8,770 nt of DNA, taken from the NCBI GenBank assembly GCA_934444895.1, contig CAKSDA010000066.1:1-8770 (forward strand), written 5' to 3'. Under the pieces are notes generated by a model. It did no database searches. It saw nothing but the letters and a program-made list of their open reading frames with translations, and was not told where the DNA came from. Source of the DNA: an uncultured Eubacteriales bacterium (GTDB taxonomy: Bacteria > Bacillota > Clostridia > Oscillospirales > Acutalibacteraceae). Each line of letters starts with the position of its first letter. Positions within the stretch are counted from its first letter, which is position 1. Shown one piece after another: positions 1 through 4,931 of this stretch. A program made the position numbers and the translations under genes.

Positions 1-2
1 AT

Positions 3-125
3 GTAGCATTTGCTGGCTATATTGGATTTGATGCTATTGAATCATTAGTTAACATGGCTATTACGACAATTGACTTTGTTAGTAACATGGTAACTGTGAT
101 TGCAATGAGAAACTTGAAAATATAA
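3..125 (+). CDS. C-terminal end of an unidentified hydrophobic protein (partial)
   Basis: The frame starting at base 3 is open from the window edge to a TAA and gives 40 residues, beginning VAFAGYIGFDAIESL and ending AMRNLKI. The piece is hydrophobic with few charges, as in a membrane-associated or amphipathic C terminus. The start lies outside the window. A perfect terminator hairpin follows about 40 bases after the stop, so this is the last gene of its transcript. The last codons (MRNLKI-stop) and the DNA after them reappear at 4649-4690 as MENLKI-stop, which suggests that the 3' end of a related gene was left there. I do not recognise the family; the reading frame is well supported, the function is not. 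Confidence 0.6.
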   Translation, partial: VAFAGYIGFDAIESLVNMAITTIDFVSNMVTVIAMRNLKI

Positions 126-162
126 CTAAATTGCATGTTCTTTCATTTAGCTTCCCCACTTT

Positions 163-200
163 GGATAACGGTCGGTGTAAAAGCCGACCGTTATTTTTTT
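163..200 (+). terminator. Intrinsic terminator after the partial first gene
   Basis: The stem ATAACGGTCGG (165-175) pairs perfectly with CCGACCGTTAT (184-194) around an 8-base loop. A run of T follows to 200. The hairpin family recurs at 1555, 4698 and 5903. Confidence 0.9.
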
Positions 201-201
201 C

Positions 202-229
202 TTGCAAATTTGGAAAATTATGCTATAAT
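202..229 (+). promoter_or_regulatory. Vegetative-type promoter P1 of module copy 1
   Basis: TTGCAA at 202-207 is followed by a 16-bp spacer and a consensus TATAAT at 224-229. A second TATAAT follows at once (230-235). It lies just after the terminator T-run and reads toward the gene at 361. The -35 is only a partial match, so its strength is uncertain. Confidence 0.5.
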
Positions 230-260
230 TATAATATAGATATTTCAAATTTTTGGCATA

Positions 261-304
261 TCTGACAACATTCGACATAAATGAAGGCCCTACAGTGTTA
301 AAAT
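261..304 (+). promoter_or_regulatory. Spo0A-type promoter P2 of module copy 1
   Basis: TTCGACA at 271-277 is an exact match to the reverse orientation of the Spo0A box (TGTCGAA). A weaker box, TCTGACA (261-267), lies exactly 10 bp upstream in the same orientation. The -35-like TCGACA is followed by a 21-bp spacer and TAAAAT (299-304). Known Spo0A-activated sigma-A promoters, such as spoIIG and spoIIE of Bacillus, also have spacers of about 21-22 bp with a 0A box over the -35. The same layout recurs at 1652 and 6198. Function is inferred. Confidence 0.6.
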
Positions 305-324
305 TATTAAAGAGTTCATGGAGT

Positions 325-350
325 AATTTTGCATTTTAATGTACAACATG
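325..350 (+). repeat. Leader motif shared with 2601-2626
   Basis: These 26 bases match 2601-2626 at 23 positions (core AATTTTGCATTT, end CATG). Both copies lie in the leader just upstream of a cassette gene (start codons at 361 and 2685), but at different distances. No ORF is conserved between them, so any role would be at the DNA or RNA level. Confidence 0.5.
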
Positions 351-360
351 GGGTGATAAA

Positions 361-1029
361 ATGAAAAAAGCGCGCATATGGCTCATAATTGTTGGCATAT
401 TAGTCGTTATAGTAGGCGGATTTTATTTATATTCAGTTTACTATGGTAACGCAGATACGAACAGCCCTAGGCTAACCGTAAAAATATCAAAAAAGGACAA
501 ACTAATGAAGTTATTAGGGTTAGAGGGGTTAGATTGCAAAATTACAGATATAAAAGCATATGATACCGAATCATTCTCGGATTATGATTCTACAAAATTC
601 ATAATGCATTTAAGTAATGTATCAATAGAAAGTATGCAAAAGACTAATATCATCAAGGCTTTTATGACTGAAACGGGAGATGATGACTTTTCAGACGACT
701 TTTTAAGTGAAAGCGATAATTGGATTGACCTATTTATGACTAAAACGGAAAATGTCGACTTTTCAAGTGGAAGCGATAGTTGGATTGGCCTAAAAGCAAC
801 TTTTAAGGAATTTTCCCTTTCGGCTGAACAATTTGAAAGGTTCGGAGAGTACGATAATACTGCAGAATATCACTATAGAAACAAAAACCTTACAGGTTTC
901 TCCCCATATCCGGTATATTGGGGCATATCAAACATTTCCAATGGAAGATGTGACATGATCTTATGTGCAGACATACCTTTAAAACTTAAAGTTAACACAA
1001 ACTCGATTTTGAAAAAACAAAACTCTTAA
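361..1029 (+). CDS. Anchored extracytoplasmic protein with internal duplication, unknown function
   Basis: The product has 222 residues. A single hydrophobic helix at about residues 5-25 follows MKKAR, without a lipobox or clear cleavage site, so it is likely a membrane anchor with about 195 residues outside the cell. The outer part is acidic and rich in Ser, Asp and aromatic residues. Residues 101-124 and 125-144 are a tandem duplication (FMTETGDDDFS... and FMTKTENVDFS..., each ending SDxWIxL), also visible in the DNA. Three cysteines occur, one at residue 59 and two near the C terminus. The ATG at 361 follows GGGGTGAT (350-357), a good match to the 3' end of 16S rRNA. It sits behind promoters P1 and P2 of the repeat module. 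I do not recognise the family. Confidence 0.85.
   Translation: MKKARIWLIIVGILVVIVGGFYLYSVYYGNADTNSPRLTVKISKKDKLMKLLGLEGLDCKITDIKAYDTESFSDYDSTKFIMHLSNVSIESMQKTNIIKAFMTETGDDDFSDDFLSESDNWIDLFMTKTENVDFSSGSDSWIGLKATFKEFSLSAEQFERFGEYDNTAEYHYRNKNLTGFSPYPVYWGISNISNGRCDMILCADIPLKLKVNTNSILKKQNS
661..792 (+). repeat. In-frame tandem duplication inside the gene at 361
   Basis: Unit 1 is 661-732 and unit 2 is 733-792. Both start TTTATGACT and end near TGGATTG-CCT. Unit 2 lacks 12 bases in the middle (4 codons), and the frame is kept. The copies are clearly diverged, so this is not a fresh slippage product. Confidence 0.8.
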
Positions 1030-1128
1030 AACAATAAAAACTGCTTAGTATAAGTACACTTATTAGTATTTTGGATAGACAGGTGATGGCCTGAATTCTA
1101 TAATCAAATTTTAAGGAGTGTGTTCATA

Positions 1129-1503
1129 ATGAAAAAGACCGTAATCATGCAAACCTTATTATTACTTATTTTGTCATGCATTCTGACCGGTTGCGATCCT
1201 ATTTATCCGACAGATAAATTAAAGGTCGAAAAAATCGGTTCGATCTCACAAGGTTCTTCTGCAGAAATTAAAATTATTTATCCCAATACCGGCGGTACGG
1301 TTGTAGAAGGCTGGAAAGATCAATCAATTGAAATTTTAAGCGGTGATGATATTATTTCTGTCTCAGGTCTTACAGTAACAGGCCTTAAGCCCGGAACTGC
1401 AAAAATAGAAGTAAAAGCTGTTACGGTTATTAATGATGAAAACAAATCATCCGGACATGAAGAAAAAATATACTCTGCTTCGGCAGAAATAAAAGTAAAA
1501 TAA
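1129..1503 (+). CDS. Lipoprotein with bacterial Ig-like (Big_2-type) domain
   Basis: The product has 124 residues. A short basic start (MKK) and hydrophobic stretch lead to a lipobox L-T-G-C with the lipidated Cys at residue 22, so the mature protein should be tethered to the outer face of the membrane. Residues about 30-124 form one beta-rich domain. Its segment ISVSGLTVTGLKPGTAKIEV fits the signature of bacterial Ig-like group 2 folds (V-x-G-L-x-V-T-G-L-x-P-G-T-A). No catalytic motif is visible; a binding or structural role is likely. I chose the ATG at 1129 because AAGGAG (1113-1118) is 10 bases upstream. An in-frame GTG at 1120 sits too close to that site. It lies 99 bases after the previous gene with no terminator between, so co-transcription is plausible. 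The terminator of module copy 2 follows. Confidence 0.9.
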   Translation: MKKTVIMQTLLLLILSCILTGCDPIYPTDKLKVEKIGSISQGSSAEIKIIYPNTGGTVVEGWKDQSIEILSGDDIISVSGLTVTGLKPGTAKIEVKAVTVINDENKSSGHEEKIYSASAEIKVK

Positions 1504-1554
1504 TTCTAATAATATCGCAAAAGTATTTTTTCTATAATTCATCTTCCCCACTTT

Positions 1555-1591
1555 GGATAACGGTCGGTGTAAAAGCCGACCGTTATTTTTT
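1555..1591 (+). terminator. Intrinsic terminator after the lipoprotein gene
   Basis: The stem ATAACGGTCGG (1557-1567) pairs with CCGACCGTTAT (1576-1586) and is followed by T residues to 1591. It lies about 50 bases after the stop codon of the lipoprotein gene. Confidence 0.9.
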
Positions 1592-1592
1592 C

Positions 1593-1620
1593 TTGCAAAT
1601 TTGGAAAATTATGCTATAAT
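1593..1620 (+). promoter_or_regulatory. Vegetative-type promoter P1 of module copy 2
   Basis: TTGCAA (1593-1598), a 16-bp spacer and TATAAT (1615-1620), with a second TATAAT directly after, as in copy 1. It reads toward the gene at 1841 with a leader of more than 200 bases. Confidence 0.5.
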
Positions 1621-1651
1621 TATAATATAGATATTTCAAATTTTTGGCATA

Positions 1652-1695
1652 TCTGACAACATTCGACATAAACAAAGGCCCTACAGTGTTAAAAT
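1652..1695 (+). promoter_or_regulatory. Spo0A-type promoter P2 of module copy 2
   Basis: TCTGACA (1652-1658) and TTCGACA (1662-1668) are in tandem at 10-bp offset. The spacer after the second box is 21 bp, then TAAAAT (1690-1695). Copies 1 and 2 differ in the spacer (ATGAAGG against ACAAAGG), yet boxes, spacer length and -10 are unchanged. Confidence 0.6.
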
Positions 1696-1772
1696 ATTAA
1701 AGAAAACTTTTGTAGGCAGTGTTCCAATTTATATAGCAAGGATAGGCTTATCTTTTAAAGGAAAAGAGTGTA

Positions 1773-1826
1773 ATGTTGGCATTTGTTTTAAATTCCGACA
1801 GATTTATTGCAGAATATTGGCTTTAG
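1773..1826 (+). CDS. Possible 17-residue leader peptide before the TTG-start gene
   Basis: ATG at 1773 follows AAAGGA and AAGAG, both at acceptable distance, and encodes MLAFVLNSDRFIAEYWL. Its stop (1824-1826) ends 14 bases before the TTG start of the next gene, and that gene's ribosome site lies in between. This could couple translation to a weak start. An ORF this short may also be chance. Confidence 0.25.
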   Translation: MLAFVLNSDRFIAEYWL

Positions 1827-1840
1827 GAAAGGAGAAACCC

Positions 1841-2539
1841 TTGAGTAGAAAATCAAAGCACATAATTCTTACTTGTTTATGCATAGTTATATTGGCGCTT
1901 TTAGTTACCATGGCATTTTTTATAAAATCAAAGTCCGCTGTCGATATTTATATAAACTCTGATTTTAAAAGCGATTATAACACAAATTTCAATTTTAGTG
2001 CATCAGAGCAATATGAAATTTCAGTTTCTAAAAATGACTCCGATGAAGGCCGAATTTACAAATACGATATACCGGTTGATTCAAAAGGAAAACCATATGA
2101 TTTAACTTCAGACGGAGCTTTTTACAGCGAGTTTATTGATTATAATTATATGATTTTCACCATTAAAAAAGATAATCTGAATTCATTTAAAACAAATAAG
2201 CATATTCTAGATCAGCTTTTATATTTAGATGATAATACAGGGACTGTTAAAGTGCTTTTTGAAGTCTTTGGAACAGACAGAATATTGTATGGTAACAGCA
2301 GCACGGTTGTGGTTTATAATTTTGAAAAGAATTCTGTGCGCTATATTTCACTTAAAGATAAAAAGGTTTTAAATGAGCAGGAATTAAAGCTGAAAAAGAG
2401 TTTTTATTCATACACTATGGAAGTTAGCCGTAAAAATTCAAAGATCAATATATCAGGCAACAGTTTTTGGAATAATTTTATGATTTTTGATATAAAGGGT
2501 CTTGAAGAAGATTTTTCAATCCCCCTGCTTAATTTTTAA
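1841..2539 (+). CDS. Anchored extracytoplasmic protein, unknown function, TTG start
   Basis: The product has 232 residues. MSRKSKH is followed by one hydrophobic helix (about residues 8-28) with no lipobox, so it is likely an uncleaved anchor. The outer part is beta-rich and charged. A middle stretch (YLDDNTGTVKVLFEVFG, then VVVYNFEKNSVRYISLKD) resembles propeller-like blades, but there are too few repeats to claim a beta-propeller. No catalytic motif is visible. I chose TTG at 1841 because AAAGGAG (1828-1834) stands 6 bases before it; a longer in-frame TTG at 1817 has no ribosome site. Both promoters of module copy 2 lie upstream, and a possible leader peptide (1773-1826) precedes it. No terminator separates it from the gene at 2685, 145 bases on. 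I do not recognise the family. Confidence 0.82.
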   Translation: MSRKSKHIILTCLCIVILALLVTMAFFIKSKSAVDIYINSDFKSDYNTNFNFSASEQYEISVSKNDSDEGRIYKYDIPVDSKGKPYDLTSDGAFYSEFIDYNYMIFTIKKDNLNSFKTNKHILDQLLYLDDNTGTVKVLFEVFGTDRILYGNSSTVVVYNFEKNSVRYISLKDKKVLNEQELKLKKSFYSYTMEVSRKNSKINISGNSFWNNFMIFDIKGLEEDFSIPLLNF

Positions 2540-2600
2540 ACTGCAAAAATTCAAATTTATAGATGAATTAAACTAGTACTGTGATTATGGGCGAAAATCC

Positions 2601-2626
2601 AATTTTGCATTTCAATTTACAGCATG
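2601..2626 (+). repeat. Leader motif shared with 325-350
   Basis: This is the second copy of the 26-base leader motif (23 of 26 positions match 325-350). It lies about 60 bases before the ATG at 2685 and is the only clear conserved element in the 145-base gap after the previous gene. Confidence 0.5.
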
Positions 2627-2684
2627 TAGTTTGCATATCATGTGAATTTTGATGTATTGCTTGAAATGTATAAAGTGAGTGCTT

Positions 2685-3377
2685 ATGAAAATACAACTTA
2701 TAAACAAATATAACAAAAATATAATTGTTAATGTAAATTCTACAGGTGATTTCGTAATGGCCCCTGCAGAATGCAAAGAAATTACTGCTTTTGAATCGGA
2801 TACAACGGTGGTTTCTGTCAGGAAAGAAGAAAAATCCTTTTTATACAAAAAAGTATTTAATAAAAAGTATAAACTTACTGTTAAAACTGATTATTTTATT
2901 TTAAGCAACAATGAACCAATTGTTTTGACATTTGTCGGCGAAATCTCCGATGTTATTATGTATAATGTGTGTTATGAAAAAATCATTATAAAAGAATATG
3001 ACAGTTTATCTATTACAGAACATAATTCTTTATGTGACTGTGAGACAATTAAAAAGTTATACAAAAAGCGTGATTTAATATATCAATTATTTATAAGTCC
3101 TTTTGAACATATTCCTTCTCTTACTATTGCATCGGTTGTTCTTTCGTTAGTATTTGCGTACAAAATAAGTATTGTATTTTCGCTGATATTTTTTGTAATT
3201 TCTTACACAGTCATATGTTTGCTTAATGCTCTAACAGGCCATATATGCAACAATTTTTTTAAACGCCTTTTTAATTTAGAAACCGAAAAAGAAGAATTTT
3301 TAGGTGTTATTGATGACCAGTTCTTAAATAACTTTTATAAAGAAAAAACCTGCAAAACGCATATAGAGGAAATTTAA
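2685..3377 (+). CDS. Membrane protein with two transmembrane helices, unknown function
   Basis: The product has 230 residues. Residues 1-100 are hydrophilic and beta-rich with no signal peptide, so this part should stay in the cytoplasm. Two hydrophobic helices close together occur at about residues 143-186 (from IPSLTIASVV to VICLLNAL). The tail of about 45 residues is basic, then acidic. The likely topology is both ends inside with a short outer loop. This differs from the other genes in the array, which have an N-terminal anchor. A Cys-x-Cys pair (residues 117 and 119) precedes the helices. The start is ATG at 2685, with a weak site AAAGTGAG 5 bases upstream; a GTG at 2679 overlaps that site. 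The gene probably shares a transcript with the gene at 1841. I do not recognise the family. Confidence 0.82.
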   Translation: MKIQLINKYNKNIIVNVNSTGDFVMAPAECKEITAFESDTTVVSVRKEEKSFLYKKVFNKKYKLTVKTDYFILSNNEPIVLTFVGEISDVIMYNVCYEKIIIKEYDSLSITEHNSLCDCETIKKLYKKRDLIYQLFISPFEHIPSLTIASVVLSLVFAYKISIVFSLIFFVISYTVICLLNALTGHICNNFFKRLFNLETEKEEFLGVIDDQFLNNFYKEKTCKTHIEEI

Positions 3378-3490
3378 AAGTCGCGATATGTATTTCAAAT
3401 TATGTATATAATGCCAATGTTCTGATAGATGGTTTATTATTTTCAGAAGAAAATTGATACAGTAGTGAAATGGTATCAATATATAAAACA

Positions 3491-3600
3491 AAAGTTAGCT
3501 ACTGCATATTATTTCCTAAAAATTTAAAGGTAAAAAAATTATGAAAGCTTTAAATATGAAAGGAGTTAATTATGGAAAAAAATAAGATATTATGGATATT
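3491..3600 (+). repeat. Duplicated leader and anchor segment, copy A
   Basis: This segment matches 4031-4141 with roughly nine substitutions and one indel, and the stretch around 3518-3565 is almost unchanged. It covers the leader, the AAAGGAG site, the start codon and the first codons of the gene at 3572. Similarity is lost inside the anchor helix. Confidence 0.92.
3541..3585 (+). CDS. Possible 14-residue leader ORF overlapping the next start (copy A)
   Basis: ATG at 3541 opens MKALNMKGVNYGKK and stops at 3583-3585, 14 bases inside the gene at 3572 in another frame. A weak site (AAAGG, about 3526-3530) precedes it. The ribosome site of the main gene lies within it. Copy B (4082-4126) keeps the frame and the stop. 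Because the copies are recent duplicates, this is weak support. Confidence 0.2.
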   Translation: MKALNMKGVNYGKK

Positions 3601-3985
3601 AAGTGCAATTATACTTATTGTTGTTATTTTATTGGCAGTAATTTATTTGCGACAAGATAAGGTAAATATGAATTTGGTTAAAAAAGCTGAGGCATGTTTT
3701 CAATATGAAAATACTGATGAAATAAGTCAGTTGAGTGATAAAGATATGGAATCAGTTAAAACTATTTTTAACGGGAAGAAATTGTATAAGGATAATCTTT
3801 CTTGTGGTTTTAGTGAAACCGTATCTATAAAATTTGATGATGAGCTAACCTTCTGTATTGCTAAAGATACCTGCCCAATAATATATTGGAAAGAAAAAAA
3901 TGAATACATAAAGATTACGGAAAACGAAAAAACTCAGTTATATAATTTATTAAAACCATATGGTTTTATTTTCCCCTGCGTATGA
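3572..3985 (+). CDS. Anchored cysteine-containing small protein, unknown function
   Basis: The product has 137 residues. MEKNKILW leads into one hydrophobic helix (about residues 6-26), with no lipobox, so it is probably an uncleaved anchor. The outer domain has five cysteines (42, 78, 95, 101, 136) in the contexts SCGF, FCIAKDTCPI and FPCV-end, which suggests one or two disulfides or a metal site. From about residue 55 the pattern (SDKDMESVKTIFNGKKLYKDN...) reads like a compact alpha/beta domain. It resembles small unnamed proteins of Clostridia as I remember them, but I cannot confirm this. ATG at 3572 follows AAAGGAG by 6 bases. Its leader and first residues are duplicated before the next gene. 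No promoter is evident nearby; it may be read from upstream. Confidence 0.85.
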   Translation: MEKNKILWILSAIILIVVILLAVIYLRQDKVNMNLVKKAEACFQYENTDEISQLSDKDMESVKTIFNGKKLYKDNLSCGFSETVSIKFDDELTFCIAKDTCPIIYWKEKNEYIKITENEKTQLYNLLKPYGFIFPCV

Positions 3986-4030
3986 AAATATCAGTAAATC
4001 ATATCAGCAAGCATCCGCTTTTTGGTTATA

Positions 4031-4141
4031 AAAGATGGCTACCGCATATTATTTCCTTAAAAATTTAAAGGTAAAAAAATTATGAAAGCTTTAAATATGA
4101 AAGGAGCTAGCTATGAAAAAAAATAAGACATTATGGATCTT
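4031..4141 (+). repeat. Duplicated leader and anchor segment, copy B
   Basis: Direct repeat of 3491-3600, 540 bp downstream. It gives the gene at 4113 the same ribosome site, start context and MxKNKxLWI N terminus, while the rest of the protein is unrelated. Confidence 0.92.
4082..4126 (+). CDS. Possible 14-residue leader ORF overlapping the next start (copy B)
   Basis: MKALNMKGASYEKK, with the stop 14 bases inside the gene at 4113. It corresponds to 3541-3585, with three residues changed and the frame intact. It may be only a by-product of the duplicated leader. Confidence 0.2.
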   Translation: MKALNMKGASYEKK

Positions 4142-4595
4142 GATTATTTTGCTTTTGATTGCCGCAATAGCTATTTCTGTAACCGTATATTATAATCATA
4201 ACAATCAAAAACATGTAATTTTATCTAATAAGTTTTATATATCTATTAAAAAAGATATTAACATTACTCATTTTGAAAACAAAAATATGAATTTTGCTTA
4301 TTTTGAGTATAATGATCAAGATGAAATGCCATATTGTTATGCTGCATTGAAAGTTAACGACGAAGAGTATAAAAAAATACTCAATGATATGAAAAAAGCA
4401 AGTTATTTGATATGTGAAGATGATGACTGGCACCTTGAAGAACAGGGTAACTGGATGAATTTAGAAAACATTGCCCAAACATATACAATGGATACTTCTA
4501 AAGCTTTTTTGCTGGGTCGTTATAGAATACATTGTGTTATTTTTATTACCAATCCGGAGAATGGGTATAGAGATATTTATCTGTTAAGAAATTAA
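4113..4595 (+). CDS. Anchored small protein sharing its N terminus with the previous gene
   Basis: The product has 160 residues. MKKNKTLWI begins one hydrophobic helix (about 6-26), followed by an outer domain of about 130 residues with aromatic and acidic patches (YFEYNDQDEMPYCYAAL, CEDDDWHLEEQGNW). Cysteines are at 75, 101 and 141. The first nine residues and the upstream leader nearly match those of the gene at 3572, but beyond the anchor I see no shared sequence and the cysteine pattern differs. ATG at 4113 is 6 bases after AAAGGAG. The stop codon lies in a 14-bp hairpin with a GAAA loop (4574-4605), and a strong terminator follows at 4698. This is the last gene of the array's main run. 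The family is not recognised. Confidence 0.85.
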   Translation: MKKNKTLWILIILLLIAAIAISVTVYYNHNNQKHVILSNKFYISIKKDINITHFENKNMNFAYFEYNDQDEMPYCYAALKVNDEEYKKILNDMKKASYLICEDDDWHLEEQGNWMNLENIAQTYTMDTSKAFLLGRYRIHCVIFITNPENGYRDIYLLRN

Positions 4596-4605
4596 CAGAT
4601 AAATA
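4574..4605 (+). terminator. Hairpin with GAAA loop over the stop codon of the gene at 4113
   Basis: Bases 4574-4587 pair with 4592-4605 without mismatch (14 bp), closed by the tetraloop GAAA. The TAA stop at 4593-4595 is inside the right arm. No clean T-run follows, so it is a poor intrinsic terminator; RNA 3'-end protection or partial termination is possible. Confidence 0.5.
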
Positions 4606-4648
4606 AGAAAAGTATTTATTTTCTGTATTTACAAGTAGCGGTATCATA

Positions 4649-4695
4649 ATGGAAAATTTGAAAATATAAATGTATGTTCTTTCATTTAACTCTCC
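4649..4695 (+). repeat. Copy of the gene end and post-stop DNA found at 105-156
   Basis: ATG GAA AAT TTG AAA ATA TAA at 4649-4669 reads MENLKI-stop, against MRNLKI-stop at the end of the first partial gene. The following TATGTTCTTTCATTTA matches bases after that stop, and a terminator comes next in both places. It looks like the retained 3' tip of a related gene. Confidence 0.6.
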
Positions 4696-4697
4696 CT

Positions 4698-4734
4698 TAA
4701 TATAACGGTCGGCTTTATGCCGACCGTTATATTA
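4698..4734 (+). terminator. Intrinsic terminator closing the cassette array
   Basis: The stem 4698-4713 pairs with 4719-4734 over 16 bp (core ATAACGGTCGGC), with loop TTTAT. The T-run is short and broken (ATTATGCCTTTAT). The core matches the stems at 163 and 1555, but the promoters that follow in those modules are absent here. Confidence 0.85.
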
Positions 4735-4815
4735 TGCCTTTATGCTAAATTATCCTGCAAAAAACAAGATAAAAAAATACTTTAAAATTTATTTATATAT
4801 TTTTTGACAAAAATA

Positions 4816-4844
4816 TTGACAAACATATATTTCTGATGTATAAT
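4816..4844 (+). promoter_or_regulatory. Consensus sigma-A promoter of the zinc-ribbon gene
   Basis: TTGACA (4816-4821), a 17-bp spacer and TATAAT (4839-4844) are a perfect match to the sigma-A consensus, in very AT-rich DNA. A second TTGACA lies 12 bp upstream (4804-4809). Transcription should start near 4851, leaving an AT-rich leader of about 80 bases before the ATG at 4932. Confidence 0.85.
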
Positions 4845-4931
4845 ATATCTGCAGTTAACTTCTGATTTCAGATTTTTGCTAAAATTTAATTCAAAATTAA
4901 AAAATCATTATTGCAGAGGGAGCATTATATT

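Larger units (their letters stand above)
151..312 (+). repeat. Intergenic terminator-promoter module, copy 1
   Basis: This block is almost identical to 1543-1702. I see only two substitutions (ATGAAGG against ACAAAGG) and two one-base indels over about 160 bp. It contains, in order, an intrinsic terminator, a vegetative-type promoter (TTGCAA, 16 bp, TATAAT), and a second promoter with tandem Spo0A-like boxes. The genes on either side of the two copies are unrelated, so the conservation belongs to the intergenic DNA itself. Confidence 0.95.
1543..1702 (+). repeat. Intergenic terminator-promoter module, copy 2
   Basis: Near-identical partner of 151-312. It closes the lipoprotein transcript and supplies two promoters for the gene at 1841. 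The match stops sharply at both ends, where flanking sequence becomes unrelated. Confidence 0.95.

Noticed and set aside
2587..2652. 21-residue ORF MGENPILHFNLQ... in the leader of the gene at 2685
   Set aside because: No ribosome site, and the homologous leader motif at 325-350 does not keep the frame.
2612..2848. 78-codon ORF on the - strand
   Set aside because: It lies antisense over the start of the gene at 2685 and its leader, has no ribosome site, and the + strand gene explains the region.
3727..3909. 60-codon ORF on the - strand
   Set aside because: Antisense shadow inside the gene at 3572; no ribosome site or family features.
4221..4433. 70-codon hydrophobic ORF on the - strand
   Set aside because: Antisense shadow of the gene at 4113. 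Its hydrophobicity follows from AT-rich reversed codons.
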